In this document: piece after piece, positions 42,643 to 52,132 of the stretch | Numbering within the stretch: position 1 is the stretch's first letter | How the letters are laid out: every line of letters starts with the position of its first letter | Origin: Phycisphaerales bacterium | GTDB taxonomy: Bacteria; Planctomycetota; Phycisphaerae; Phycisphaerales; UBA1924 | Reading direction: 5' to 3' | Assembly: GCA_020846975.1 (NCBI GenBank) | Contig: JADLCX010000026.1 | Coordinates: 34,613 to 98,612 of the forward strand | DNA length: 64,000 nt | Made by a program: the position numbers and the translations under genes | The notes under the pieces: model-generated | What the model was told of the DNA's origin: nothing | The model's database searches: none | The model's input: only the letters and a program-made list of their open reading frames with translations

Positions 42643-44385
42643 ATGAGGGGATTGCTGGCCAGGTGGGAGTATCGCTCAGATGCGGCCTCGCGAGACGCAG
42701 CGGCTTCGCTCCTCCTTCGCGAACGCATCCTGGCGGCACGCGGCCTCGCCGACCCTGGCACGCTGGCGGCCTACCTCGATCCCAAGCTCACGCACCTGCA
42801 CGACCCCTCGTTGATCCCTGATCTGGATCGCGCGGCCGAGCGGATTCTGCGTGCCTGCCACGACGGCGAGCAAATCGTCATCTACGGCGATTACGACGTT
42901 GACGGTGTCACCGGGACCGCCATTCTGTGGCACATGGTTCGGGCGATCTCGCCCCAAGCGAACATCCGCACGTATGTTCCGCACCGGCTTGAGGAGGGAT
43001 ACGGCCTCAACGAAAGTGCGGTTCGAGAACTCGCTGGGGATGGAGCGAAACTGTTGGTCTCCGTCGATTGCGGCATCACAGCGCTCGTCCCGGTGCAGAT
43101 CGCGTCGTCGCTGGGACTCGCGGTGATCATCACCGATCACCACAACCCGCCGACTCGCCTCGATGATCTGCCGGGGGCGTTCGCGGTAGTCCACCCGCGT
43201 AGGCCGGATTCCCAGTACCCGTTCAAGGACCTTTCCGGCGCGGGGGTCGCGTACAAACTGGCCTGGCGTCTCGCGACCATGCACGCCGGCGGACGCCACA
43301 CATCGCCGGAGCTGCGCGGGCTGCTGGTGGACCTTCTCGCGTTTGCGTCGCTGGGCACCATCGCCGATGTCGTTCCGCTGCACGGCGAGAACCGGGTTCT
43401 CGCGAGGCATGGCCTGGTGCGCTGCCGCCATTCCCGCTTCGTCGGGTTGAACGCCCTGGTCGAGGCGTCGGGCTTGGCGGGCGAGGATATCGACGCGATG
43501 GCCGTGGGCTTCCGGCTCGGGCCGAGGCTGAACGCGGCAGGCCGGATGGGGCACGCGCGAGAGGCCAACGAACTCTTTACCACCACCGATGCTGACCGCG
43601 CGAAGCTCATCGCCGCGCAACTCTCGAAGCAGAACCGGGAGCGGCAGGAAGCCGAGCAGCGCATCCTCGATCAGGCGGATGAGATGGCGGGACGGATGGG
43701 CATGACGGGCGCGGGCGGCGGACGCGCGATCGTGCTGGCCCACCCGGAGTGGCACGCGGGCATCGTGGGGATCGTGTGCTCGCGACTGGTCGAGCGGCAC
43801 CACCGGCCCGTGATCCTGCTGAGCCTGCGCGACGGTGTGGCGCACGGGTCAGGGCGTTCGATCGAGGGGTTCAACCTGCACGCGGGGCTGGCGACGTGCG
43901 CCGAGCACCTGGAGAAGTTCGGCGGTCACAACATGGCGGCGGGCCTGCGGCTCGCGGAGCCGAAACTCGGTGCGTTCACGCGGTCGTTCCTGGACCACGC
44001 GGCGGTTGAGGTGAAGCCGGAACAGATGTGCCGGAGGGTGACGATCGATTGCGACGCGACGCTCGGCGAACTGACGTTCGAGTCGGTGCGCGGGCTTGCG
44101 GGGTTTCAGCCGTGCGGCGCGGGCAACGCCGAGCCGGTGCTGCGGCTGCGCGGCGCGGTCATCGCGGATCGTCCGATACCGCTGGGGACGACGGGGAAGC
44201 ACATCGCGGTGCAGGTGCGGGCGGCCGGCGAGGATAGACGGATACGGCTGGTCGGGTGGGGATACGCCGCGCACCGGGAGAAGTTTGTACCGGGGGTTGA
44301 GTTGGATGTGCTCGTTCGGCCGCGGGTGAGCTGGTGGCAGGGGAGCGGGCGCGTGGAGGGGGAGATTGTGGATGTGAGTGTGTGA
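42643..44385 (+). CDS. recJ: Single-stranded-DNA-specific exonuclease RecJ
   Basis: A 5'-3' exonuclease on single-stranded DNA used in recombination and mismatch repair. 580 residues: IYGDYDVDGVTGTAIL (DHH motif I), SVDCGITA, ITDHHNPPTRLDDLPGAFAVV (DHH motif III), DLSGAGVAYKLAW, DLLAFASLGTIADVVPL, FRLGPRLNAAGRMGHA, and the DHHA1 domain ending with FGGHNMAAGLRLAE. The OB-fold C-terminus (RLVGWGYAAHREKFVPGVELD) is present. The start is ATG 42643; the longer frame has no resemblance. Convergent with the gene at 44407. Confidence 0.94.
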   Translation: MRGLLARWEYRSDAASRDAAASLLLRERILAARGLADPGTLAAYLDPKLTHLHDPSLIPDLDRAAERILRACHDGEQIVIYGDYDVDGVTGTAILWHMVRAISPQANIRTYVPHRLEEGYGLNESAVRELAGDGAKLLVSVDCGITALVPVQIASSLGLAVIITDHHNPPTRLDDLPGAFAVVHPRRPDSQYPFKDLSGAGVAYKLAWRLATMHAGGRHTSPELRGLLVDLLAFASLGTIADVVPLHGENRVLARHGLVRCRHSRFVGLNALVEASGLAGEDIDAMAVGFRLGPRLNAAGRMGHAREANELFTTTDADRAKLIAAQLSKQNRERQEAEQRILDQADEMAGRMGMTGAGGGRAIVLAHPEWHAGIVGIVCSRLVERHHRPVILLSLRDGVAHGSGRSIEGFNLHAGLATCAEHLEKFGGHNMAAGLRLAEPKLGAFTRSFLDHAAVEVKPEQMCRRVTIDCDATLGELTFESVRGLAGFQPCGAGNAEPVLRLRGAVIADRPIPLGTTGKHIAVQVRAAGEDRRIRLVGWGYAAHREKFVPGVELDVLVRPRVSWWQGSGRVEGEIVDVSV

Positions 44386-44406
44386 GGACGACGGAGACGG
44401 GGTGCG

Positions 44407-45141
44407 CTACGGCACGGTGGTTGCCGGAAGTGCGAACACGCGACCACACTCGGGACACAACGGTTGCGAGAGGCCTCGCAAGTCGTAACCGCAGCACTGG
44501 CAACGCCCGGCACGGCGGCGCAAGATGCGACGAAGGGCCGGAATGCTGAGGGGGGCGAACCAGAGCATCGCCATCAAGGTAGAGTTGACGAGCAATCCCG
44601 ACCAGATGGGACGGCAAGGCAACGCACGCGGCTGGAAGATTCGGGCGCCGTCGCGGATCTCGAAGCAATCGAGCGCAAATCCGCCGCGGGGAGTGTAAAT
44701 CGCACCTCGGGTTACGGGGTCCTGCACGGGCTCGTCGAACTCGCAGGAGAGGGCCCGCATCGGCCAGCCTGCGCCTGTTTCATAGAGCCCCGATTCATGC
44801 GCCCAATCTCCCCAAGTTCCGGGCGGACGCGCCGGACGGACCTTGCTCCACGCCTGAGACCAGCGCGGGAAACCGGATTCGGGTACGAACCCGGAGCGCA
44901 CGTCGTACTCGCCTGGCTGGCGAGAAAGTCGGTCTGTCCATTCAAGCGACGTATTGGTGACGAACCAGCCGTGCTTCACGGCTCCGTGCGCAACAAACGT
45001 GTCGTGCCGAAGGTACTTCGTGTTGTGTGGTTCGCGGAGCGTGTGCTCGAAGGCGGCGCCGAGCCATGCGATGGCGATGGTTGAAATCGGTCCCAGAAGC
45101 GCGGCGGAAACGATCCGTACATTGATGCTCTTGATTGTCAT
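44407..45141 (-). CDS. Membrane protein with C-terminal zinc ribbon
   Basis: About 244 residues from ATG 45141 (253 from 45168). A first helix (IVSAALLGPISTIAIAWLGAAF, residues 10-31) is followed by a large soluble domain of about 140 residues without recognised motifs (HGWFVTNTSLEWTDRL; WAHESGLYETGAGWPMRAL). A second helix (WSGLLVNSTLMAMLWFAPLSI) follows, then the ribbon CQCCGYDLRGLSQPLCPECG. The soluble part is rich in Trp and Arg and may face the periplasm. It belongs to the same ribbon family as the genes at 23190, 30201 and 57451. Function unknown. Confidence 0.75.
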   Translation of the reverse strand: MTIKSINVRIVSAALLGPISTIAIAWLGAAFEHTLREPHNTKYLRHDTFVAHGAVKHGWFVTNTSLEWTDRLSRQPGEYDVRSGFVPESGFPRWSQAWSKVRPARPPGTWGDWAHESGLYETGAGWPMRALSCEFDEPVQDPVTRGAIYTPRGGFALDCFEIRDGARIFQPRALPCRPIWSGLLVNSTLMAMLWFAPLSIPALRRILRRRAGRCQCCGYDLRGLSQPLCPECGRVFALPATTVP

Positions 45142-45180
45142 TCCGAGGGTTCCGCTCGAAGCAACCAAGAACGGGTGAAG

Positions 45181-46218
45181 TCACGGCGCGAGCAACGCGG
45201 CCACGGCGCGGCCTTTCTCGTCATCGCGCTTGGCGGCCCAGTCTCGGGCGGTCCACTTGTTGGTCTTGTCGGCAGCGTTGCGCGAGGCGCCGGCTTTGAG
45301 GAGAGCATCCACCTGCTCGGCATCGGCCCTCTCCGCGGCTTTCATCAGCGGCGTTACGCCGTCCATGTCCGCGGCATCGACGCCCGCGCCCCGCTTGATG
45401 AGAAGCTCAATCACCGCGCGAGGAGCGTCGGCGGAAGTCGCCGCGTGCAGGGCGGTCTCGCCGCGTTGGTCGGACGCACCCACATCAGCGCCGGCGTCGA
45501 GCAGGGCCTGCACCTTCTCAAGCGAACCCGAGCCCGCCGCAGCCATGAGCGCTGTCTGTCGCCACTTGTTGGTTTCGTTGGCGCCGGCGCCCGCGGCCAG
45601 AAGCGCCCGAACGCTGCCCACATCGCCTCGGTGGGCAGCCCACATGAGCGGCGTGCGGCCGTCGTTGGTGCGGGCGTCCACCCTTGCGCCGCCATCGAGC
45701 AGCGCCTGTACCTTGGCGGCGTCGCCCCACCCGGCGGCGAACATGAGGGCGGTGCGTCCGTCCTCTGTGCGGACTTCGGTCCGGGCCTTGGCGTCGAGCA
45801 GAGATTTGGCGGCCGCGACGCTGCCATCCATGCAGGCGATCATGAGCGCGGTCAGCCCCTGACGCCCGTTCTCGGCGGTTGGGCAGGGCGCGTTGAGCTC
45901 GGCCGGGCTGATCCCCGCCAGAGCGCGGGACAACGCCGCGGCGTCGCCAGCCGCCGCGGCGTGGAGCGATCCGACGGCGCCACCCGCTCCTCGCGCGGGC
46001 TGCTGGGCGTTGACGCCCTTGCTCAGCGTCTGCACGCCGTAGAGCATCAGCGCCCCGAGCGCGAGCAGTGCCAGCACACCGACGAAGCTTGAGACCGGGC
46101 TCTTGCCCGACATGCGGTGAAGTTCGGTGCGAGTCGGGGGCCGAAACAGCCCTGACAACTCCCGCGGGTGTGCGGGTGGCGGCGGCGGTGCGGCGGGTTG
46201 TTCGCGGGGATGACGCAT
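45181..46218 (-). CDS. Ankyrin-repeat protein with N-terminal membrane anchor
   Basis: 345 residues from ATG 46218. A Pro/Ala-rich N-terminus is followed by one transmembrane helix (FVGVLALLALGALMLYGVQTL, about residues 43-63). Six or seven ankyrin repeats then run to the end: GLTALMIACMDGSVAAAKSLLD, GRTALMFAAGWGDAAKVQALLD, GRTPLMWAAHRGDVGSVRALL, QTALMAAAGSGSLEKVQALLD, GETALHAATSADAPRAVIELL and VTPLMKAAERADAEQVDALL. Ankyrins bind protein partners. The gene follows the EF-G-like gene with a 30-nt gap and is probably co-transcribed; a direct link is only inferred. Alternative start: ATG 46113. Confidence 0.86.
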   Translation of the reverse strand: MRHPREQPAAPPPPPAHPRELSGLFRPPTRTELHRMSGKSPVSSFVGVLALLALGALMLYGVQTLSKGVNAQQPARGAGGAVGSLHAAAAGDAAALSRALAGISPAELNAPCPTAENGRQGLTALMIACMDGSVAAAKSLLDAKARTEVRTEDGRTALMFAAGWGDAAKVQALLDGGARVDARTNDGRTPLMWAAHRGDVGSVRALLAAGAGANETNKWRQTALMAAAGSGSLEKVQALLDAGADVGASDQRGETALHAATSADAPRAVIELLIKRGAGVDAADMDGVTPLMKAAERADAEQVDALLKAGASRNAADKTNKWTARDWAAKRDDEKGRAVAALLAP

Positions 46219-46248
46219 CAACGGCTCTCTTGGAAGGCGACCACCCAC

Positions 46249-48327
46249 TCAGTCTTCGATCGCGTGTCCCTTGAACGCCGACACGACCTCCTGCTGAACG
46301 TGCGCGGGCGTCTGCTCGTCGTGGCTGTACTCCATCGAGTACGCTCCCGCGCCACCGGTCATGCTCTTGAGCTGGCTGGAGTAGTTCTGCAGTTCGCCCA
46401 GCGGTGCGGTGGCGCGGATGACGCACATGTCCGATCCCACCATGTCGGTCGATTGCACGCGGCCGCGCTTGCCCGACAGATCCGCGGTGATATCGCCCAT
46501 GAAGCGGCTGGGAATGCTGATCTCCAGCATCACGAACGGTTCCAGAAGCTTTGGCCTCGCGTTCTTGACACCGTCGATGAACGCGTACTTGCCCGCGGTC
46601 ACGAAGGCGATTTCCTTGGAATCCACGGCGTGGTACTTGCCGTCGTAGACGGCGACCCGGATGCCGGTCATGGGATAGCCCGCCACCGCACCGTCGGAGA
46701 GCATCATCCGCACGCCCTTTTCGATCGCGGGCATGAACTGCTTGGGAATGGAGCCGCCGACCGTGTCATTGACGAACTCGAAGCCCTCGGCGTGATCGGG
46801 TGGCAGCGGTTCGACCGTCAGGTAGACCTCGCCGAACTGGCCCGCTCCTCCTGTCTGCTTCTTGTGCCGATGGTGGCCGTTGGCCTTCACCGTGATCGTC
46901 TCCTTGTACGCGATCTTGGGAGGGCTGGTGAGGACTTCGATCCCGCCGGCCTTGAGCTTTTCGAGCATCACGCGCAGGTGCAACTCGCCCATGCCTCGGA
47001 TCACCGTCTGCTTGGTTGCGGCGATGCGCTCGAGCGCGAAGCAGGGATCCTCGCTTGTCAGCTTGTGAACCGCGCCGGAAAACTTGGTCTCGTCGGCGTG
47101 GTTCTTGAGTTCAACCGCCAGGCCGAACATCGGCCTGGGCATCGGCAGCGGTTTGACACGGACGTAATCCGCATCGTGGCTCTCGTGCAGAACGCTGTTG
47201 AACCGCAACTGATCGATCTTCGCCACGGCGCCGATCTGTCCCGGCCCAAGTTCGTGCACTTCCACGTGCTCCTTGCCCTGCAGCCGGAACATGTGACCGA
47301 TCCGGATCGGGTTCTTCTGATCGTCGATCAGCAGGTCCTGCTTGTGCCTCACGATGCCCTGGTGCACGCGGAACATGCCGAGCTTGCCGACGAAGGGGTC
47401 CGTCGTCACCTTGAACACGTGGGCGATCAAGGGCCGGTGCGGCTCCGGGTCCGGGCGGTAGTCGCTATCGGCGGTCTGGTCTTCGCCGCGCTTGAGGAAC
47501 TCCGAAGGGTGAACCTCATCCGGACTCGGGCAGAGTGTGGCGAACACGTGCAGGAGGTCGTCAATCCCCGCCCCACCCTTGGCCGAGCAGAAGCAGATCG
47601 GAACCAGATGACCCTCGTCGAGGCACCGCTCGAACGCGGCGTGCAGCTTCGTGCCGTCGAAGCTCCCCGCCTCGCCGCTTTCCAGGTACTGCATCGTCAG
47701 GTCTTCATCGACCTCGATCACCTGCTCCACGATCTGCTTGTGGGCATCGTGCACCGAGCCGAACTCGGTCTTGTCGCCTTTGGCGTCGCTGCCATCGTGC
47801 TCGAAGACATTGATGACATCCTTTCGATCAGGCGTCGGCAGATTGATCGGCAGACAGATCGGGCCGAACGAATCGCGCAGCTGCGCCACCAGCATCTCCA
47901 GGTCGGCTTCCGGATGCTCGATCTTGTTGACGACGATCATGCGCGGGAGTTTGCGGTCCGCGGCGACCGTCATCATGCGGCGAGTGACGTTCTCGATCCC
48001 CTTGACGGCGTCCACCACGACCGCGACGGTCTCCACCGCCGGGAGGCAGGCGATCGAGTGGCCGATGAAGTCGGCCAGCCCGGGCGTGTCGATCACGTTG
48101 ACGTCGTGTCCCTCGTAGTTGAAATGTGCGACCGCCGGCTGCAACGAGTGCTTGTGGTGTCGCTCTTCATCCGTCCAGTCGCTGACGGTGTTCCCTTCCT
48201 CCACCGTGCCCATGCGCTTGATCGCGCCGGTTGCAAACAGCAATCGTTCGGTCAGGGTGGTCTTCCCTGACCCCGAATGGCCCACGAGACAGATGTTCCT
48301 GATGTCGGAGACGCTTTGTACAGCCAT
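46249..48327 (-). CDS. Elongation factor G-like translational GTPase
   Basis: 692 residues with the five-domain EF-G layout: G domain (1-270), beta barrel (APLIAHVFKVTTDPFVGKLG), domain III (GMGELHLRVMLEKLK), domain IV (VYLTVEPLPPDHAEGFEFVN to PMTGIRVAVYDGKYH) and domain V (LEPFVMLEISIPSRFMGDI). G1 is GHSGSGKT (16-23) and not the AHxDAGKT of true EF-G, switch I lacks RGITI, and G4 reads NKIE in place of NKxD. This places it in the EF-G-like/FusA2 group, whose members usually do not replace EF-G. It may act in ribosome recycling or stress. ATG 48327 is chosen by homology. A true fusA is not in the window. Confidence 0.88.
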   Translation of the reverse strand: MAVQSVSDIRNICLVGHSGSGKTTLTERLLFATGAIKRMGTVEEGNTVSDWTDEERHHKHSLQPAVAHFNYEGHDVNVIDTPGLADFIGHSIACLPAVETVAVVVDAVKGIENVTRRMMTVAADRKLPRMIVVNKIEHPEADLEMLVAQLRDSFGPICLPINLPTPDRKDVINVFEHDGSDAKGDKTEFGSVHDAHKQIVEQVIEVDEDLTMQYLESGEAGSFDGTKLHAAFERCLDEGHLVPICFCSAKGGAGIDDLLHVFATLCPSPDEVHPSEFLKRGEDQTADSDYRPDPEPHRPLIAHVFKVTTDPFVGKLGMFRVHQGIVRHKQDLLIDDQKNPIRIGHMFRLQGKEHVEVHELGPGQIGAVAKIDQLRFNSVLHESHDADYVRVKPLPMPRPMFGLAVELKNHADETKFSGAVHKLTSEDPCFALERIAATKQTVIRGMGELHLRVMLEKLKAGGIEVLTSPPKIAYKETITVKANGHHRHKKQTGGAGQFGEVYLTVEPLPPDHAEGFEFVNDTVGGSIPKQFMPAIEKGVRMMLSDGAVAGYPMTGIRVAVYDGKYHAVDSKEIAFVTAGKYAFIDGVKNARPKLLEPFVMLEISIPSRFMGDITADLSGKRGRVQSTDMVGSDMCVIRATAPLGELQNYSSQLKSMTGGAGAYSMEYSHDEQTPAHVQQEVVSAFKGHAIED

Positions 48328-48511
48328 GGACGCAAAACCTCCCGATCCCCCCACCCGGTCGCCGGTTCCCCACCCCCGAACTGCCCGAAGGCCTACCCGC
48401 CAGTGTACAAGCTTCCCGGCCGGTTGTGAACCGGCGGGAGACGGGTTCTTTTTGGTACCGCGAGATAGGTGTTCGGAGCGGTGCATCGCTCAAGAGCACG
48501 GGGCGGGGAGA

Positions 48512-48985
48512 TCAGGCAAGCACATCGAGCGAGAAGCCCCGAGGCATGAAGGTGGGAACTGAGTACCACCGTGTTACCGCCTGCTCGCTGGCCGCTCGTT
48601 GCCGCACGATCAGATCAAGGGCCAGCCCGCCGGGCTGGGTAGGCTCGTCCTTGCCCACGGAGCCGGTCGAAGCGCCCATCCCCGATGGAGGCAACCGATC
48701 GCGATCCGACTCGACGGGCATGGGTCGTCTCGACCACCGTTCGAGATCGCGATCGAGTCGATTCAGACTCGAGAGTTCGTCGGGGTACGGGATCGGCGGG
48801 GCCACGCACGATCGGTTCTCAAGCGCGAGCGAGCATGCGTACGGCGGGGGAAGCGGCTCATAGCTATCGCAGCACCAATGCCGGCTGATCGGGCGCTCGC
48901 ATGGCTTCTGAGCGATAGGGAGTTCGGGCGACCACTGCCGAAGCTGCGCGAACCCCACCGAGGAACTGGAGTCGATCACCCGCAC
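48512..48985 (-). CDS. Hypothetical protein
   Basis: 157 residues from a GTG start. No family recognised. The composition (balanced Ser, Pro, Trp, Tyr; not the Arg/Ala excess of shadow frames) and roughly 80% G/C at third codon positions suggest that it is translated. It has five cysteines (KPCERP, HWCCDSY, YACSLAL, RSCVAP) in the first half and no hydrophobic helix. The C-terminus (LALDLIVRQRAASEQAVTRW) is likely helical. It lies between the EF-G-like gene and the divergent queA. Confidence 0.5.
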   Translation of the reverse strand: MRVIDSSSSVGFAQLRQWSPELPIAQKPCERPISRHWCCDSYEPLPPPYACSLALENRSCVAPPIPYPDELSSLNRLDRDLERWSRRPMPVESDRDRLPPSGMGASTGSVGKDEPTQPGGLALDLIVRQRAASEQAVTRWYSVPTFMPRGFSLDVLA

Positions 48986-49158
48986 ACCCCGTCAGCAACG
49001 AAACCCATGCCCGACCACTTCGGCCGATAAGATCGCCTCCGCTTCCGAACCAAGTCGTTAGGCTTGATCTCGGCGATGCCGGACCGCCACACCCGGCGAA
49101 ATCGCGAATCCCTGGCGCGACACTTGGAACCGCGATCGTGACCGCCGCCACTCCGCCC

Positions 49159-50379
49159 ATGCTTCCGACCTCCGCCCTCGACTACCACCTTCCCGAACAC
49201 CTGATCGCGACCGCGCCTGCCTCGCCGCGCGACAGCGCCCGGCTGATGGTGCTCCATCGCTCCGAACCCGACGCGGTCGACCATCGCCTGGTTCGTGACT
49301 TGCCCGATCTGCTCGAATCCGGAGACCGGCTCGTCGTCAATACCACCCGGGTGCTGCCTGCGCGATTCCACTGCACCCGCGCTGATTCGGGTGGCAAGGG
49401 TGAGGGCTTGTTCATCGCCGAGCAGTCCGCGGTGAGCCCCGCTCCAACCTCAAGCAATGGTGGCGATTCAGGCCGCTCGCGGCTGGTGTGGCAGGTCCTC
49501 CTGAAACTGCGCCGTGCCAAGCCGGGCTGCGAGATCAACCTGCTGACGCACGATGGCCGCCGCAGCGGCGTCTGGCTGCGTCTGATCGAGCGAGCATCGA
49601 TGGGTTCACCCGAGCACGCTGGAGCGGACGGCTGGATCACCGATGTCTGCCATGATCGATCCTGGTCCGACTCCACCACCACCCTCGGCGTTCTGGAGCG
49701 AGTTGGTCTTCCCCCGCTGCCGCCGTACATCCTGGCCTCGCGACGGCGTCACGATCAGCCGATCGAGGCATCCGGCGATGCCGCTGAGTACCAGACGGTC
49801 TTCGCGTCGCCCGACGCTTCGGAGTCGCACGGCCGCGGCTCCGTTGCCGCGCCGACTGCCGGATTGCACCTCACGCCCGAGTTGCTCTCGACGCTCGAAT
49901 GCCGCGGCATCTCGAGATCGGGCGCCGTCCTGCACGTCGGCATGGGCACGTTCAAGCCGGTTGAGACGGAGTTCGTGGAGCAGCACCCGATGCACAGCGA
50001 GCGGTGCGCCGTGCCGCGAGAGACCGTGGAGGCCATCGCCGAATCGCGCGATCGGCGCGCCGGTCGCATCGTCGCCGTCGGAACCACCTCCACGCGCACG
50101 CTCGAATCGTTCTCGTCGCTCGACGACATGCTGCGAATCAAGGAGCGAGACACGCGCATTCTTATCACGCCTGGATACCGTTTCCGCCACACCGACGCGT
50201 TGCTCACGAACTTCCATCTTCCTCGCAGCACGCTGCTGGCGATGGTGGCCGCGTTTCTCGACGACGACGATCGGGTTCGCGGCCGTGGACTCGCTCGGTT
50301 GCTCGACGCCTACTCCGCCGCCGTGCGCGAAGGCTATCGGTTCTATTCCTTCGGCGATGCCATGCTCATCCTGCCGTGA
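49159..50379 (+). CDS. queA: S-adenosylmethionine:tRNA ribosyltransferase-isomerase
   Basis: Transfers and isomerises the ribosyl group of SAM onto preQ1-modified tRNA, forming epoxyqueuosine. 406 residues: DYHLPEHLIATAPASPRDSARL opens the fold, DRLVVNTTRVLPARF follows, then LPPLPPYI, EYQTVFASP, VAAPTAGLHLTPELLSTLE, HVGMGTFKPVETE, MHSERCAVP and LLTNFHLPRSTLLAMVAAFL. The ATG at 49159 gives the usual N-terminus (about eight residues before DYxLP); a GTG at 49138 is in frame. The 3' end overlaps the convergent HAD gene by 14 nt. queF at 28198 makes its substrate. Confidence 0.94.
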   Translation: MLPTSALDYHLPEHLIATAPASPRDSARLMVLHRSEPDAVDHRLVRDLPDLLESGDRLVVNTTRVLPARFHCTRADSGGKGEGLFIAEQSAVSPAPTSSNGGDSGRSRLVWQVLLKLRRAKPGCEINLLTHDGRRSGVWLRLIERASMGSPEHAGADGWITDVCHDRSWSDSTTTLGVLERVGLPPLPPYILASRRRHDQPIEASGDAAEYQTVFASPDASESHGRGSVAAPTAGLHLTPELLSTLECRGISRSGAVLHVGMGTFKPVETEFVEQHPMHSERCAVPRETVEAIAESRDRRAGRIVAVGTTSTRTLESFSSLDDMLRIKERDTRILITPGYRFRHTDALLTNFHLPRSTLLAMVAAFLDDDDRVRGRGLARLLDAYSAAVREGYRFYSFGDAMLILP

Positions 50380-51190
50380 TTGATCGCGCCGATCCGGCGA
50401 GCTGGTCGAGGATCTCGACAACACCCCTGGCCTCCGGCTCACGGGCCACGTAGTGGGCGCGGGTCTGCAACGGGCCGGCCGCGTTCGATGGACACGCGAA
50501 CCAACCGACGTTCTCGAGAATCGCCAAGTCGCTCATCGTGTCACCGATCCCGGCGAGCCGTTCTTGGCGCAGGCCCAGGTCCGCCATCAAGCGCCGCATC
50601 CCCGTCGCCTTGCTGATGTGCTTCAGATCGCAGTTGATGTATAGCCACGTCATGCTGACTCGCAGAGGCCACCCGCGATGCTCACACTCCTCCGCGATCC
50701 GCGGCTCGATCGCCCTCAGCACGCTCGTATCACGGTGAAACAACGACACCGATGCGCTCTTCCCGGGTTGCTGGCTCACTCCCCGCGGTCCGAACGTGGA
50801 CTCCAACCACGCCGCGGCCTCTCGAACAGCCTCTCGATCGCCGATGCTGATGGCCGGGTCCATCGCGTACTCGTTGGTCCCCGGGTGGTACAACCACACG
50901 CCGTTCTCGCAGATGCACGGCACATGCAGGTTGCCGATGAGCTTGCACATCGCCTCGGCAAAGGGCTGCGGACGACCCGAGCACACAGTCACGATCGGAC
51001 GATCTCGACGCTCGACCGCCAGCGCGTTCCATCTCGCCACACGGGCGAGACTCTCCAAGTCCATGGCGTCGTTCGACTCGGGCTGCAGACAACCGTCGAT
51101 GTCGGACACGATCAAGTCAAACCGTGGGGGCACTCTCACCTCTTCGCCTTGCCAGCGCCAAACGCAATCCCTTCGTACCAGCAGCTTCAA
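50366..51190 (-). CDS. HAD-superfamily phosphatase (Cof / sucrose- or MPG-phosphatase type)
   Basis: About 274 residues from a TTG at 51190; GTG 51139 is an alternative just before the domain. The HAD motifs are LIVSDIDGCLQPE (motif I, nucleophile Asp in DIDGC), VTVCSGRPQPF (motif II, Ser), Lys in ISKATGMRRL (motif III) and IGDTMSDLAILENVGWFACPSNA (motif IV). The mobile cap between motifs II and III is of the C2 type. These enzymes dephosphorylate sugar phosphates or related compounds. It overlaps the metalloprotease stop by 4 nt upstream and the queA end by 14 nt. Confidence 0.83.
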   Translation of the reverse strand: MKLLVRRDCVWRWQGEEVRVPPRFDLIVSDIDGCLQPESNDAMDLESLARVARWNALAVERRDRPIVTVCSGRPQPFAEAMCKLIGNLHVPCICENGVWLYHPGTNEYAMDPAISIGDREAVREAAAWLESTFGPRGVSQQPGKSASVSLFHRDTSVLRAIEPRIAEECEHRGWPLRVSMTWLYINCDLKHISKATGMRRLMADLGLRQERLAGIGDTMSDLAILENVGWFACPSNAAGPLQTRAHYVAREPEARGVVEILDQLAGSARSITAG

Positions 51191-52044
51191 TGCTCATCCC
51201 GGAACGGATCAAACGCGAAAGGATCGCCGGACTCGAAACCCTTCTTGAACCACTTGATACGTTGGGCGCTCGTGCCGTGCGTAAAGGAGTCGGGCACGAC
51301 ATAGCCACGGGCCTGCTTCTGCAGGCGATCATCGCCCACGGCCGCCGCGGCCGCCAGACCCTCGTCAATGTCGCCCGGTTCGAGGATTTGCCTTTGCTTG
51401 TTGGCGTGATGTGCCCAAACGCCGGCGAGGTAGTCCGCCTGGAGTTCGAGCCTTACGCTGAGCATGTTGCGGCCGCGCTCGTCGGTGCGCTCCTGCTGGG
51501 CGCGCGTGCGGTCGGAGATCCCCAGCAGGTTCTGAACGTGGTGCCCGACTTCGTGGGCAACGACGTACGCTTGCGCGAAGTCGCCCGGAGCCTTGAAGCG
51601 AACCGCGAGCTCCTGGTAGAAGTCCAGATCGATGTAGATCTTGCCGTCGCCGGGACAGTAGAACGGGCCCACGGCCGAATCGGCGAGCCCGCATGCAGAC
51701 CGCACGCCGCCGTTGAAGAGCACCAGCCCCGGTTCTTCGTAGCTCTTGCCCATCGCGGAGAAGAGTTGATTCCACACGTCCTCCGTGTCGCCGAGGACCT
51801 TCCGAACGACCACCTCTTGCTGAGTCTGTGCGCCCGATGTGGCGGACGTCGTCGGCGTGCCCGACCCTTGTCCCTGCAGCAACTGCTGGGGGTTTCCACC
51901 CAGAAGGATGATCACGAGCACCAGGATGATCCCGCCCACGCCACCGACGGCGAGTTTGGGTCCGCCTCCGCCGCCTCCGAATCCTCCGCCCCGGCCCCGC
52001 CGATCCTCGACGTTCTGGCTGGACCGCATGTTCTCGGTGCGCAT
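51187..52044 (-). CDS. YpfJ-like neutral zinc metallopeptidase
   Basis: 285 residues. A Gly/Arg-rich cytoplasmic start precedes one transmembrane helix (VGGIILVLVIILLGGNP), then a Thr/Ser/Gln linker and the catalytic domain: CGLADSAVGPFYCPGDGKIYIDL, then VVAHEVGHHVQNLLG with the HExxH zinc site, and LELQADYLAGVWAHH with the third ligand. This matches the YpfJ/'neutral zinc metallopeptidase' family of unknown substrate. The start at 52044 has GGAGGG about 9 nt upstream; an ATG at 52071 is also open. Confidence 0.9.
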   Translation of the reverse strand: MRTENMRSSQNVEDRRGRGGGFGGGGGGPKLAVGGVGGIILVLVIILLGGNPQQLLQGQGSGTPTTSATSGAQTQQEVVVRKVLGDTEDVWNQLFSAMGKSYEEPGLVLFNGGVRSACGLADSAVGPFYCPGDGKIYIDLDFYQELAVRFKAPGDFAQAYVVAHEVGHHVQNLLGISDRTRAQQERTDERGRNMLSVRLELQADYLAGVWAHHANKQRQILEPGDIDEGLAAAAAVGDDRLQKQARGYVVPDSFTHGTSAQRIKWFKKGFESGDPFAFDPFRDEH

Positions 52045-52132
52045 CGTGAAGGCCCTCCGGTGAGCCGCCATTGTATCGCCCCCGCCGTATGGTCCCTCGC
52101 GGCGGCTTCTCCGGCACTGGTAGCGAACGAAA

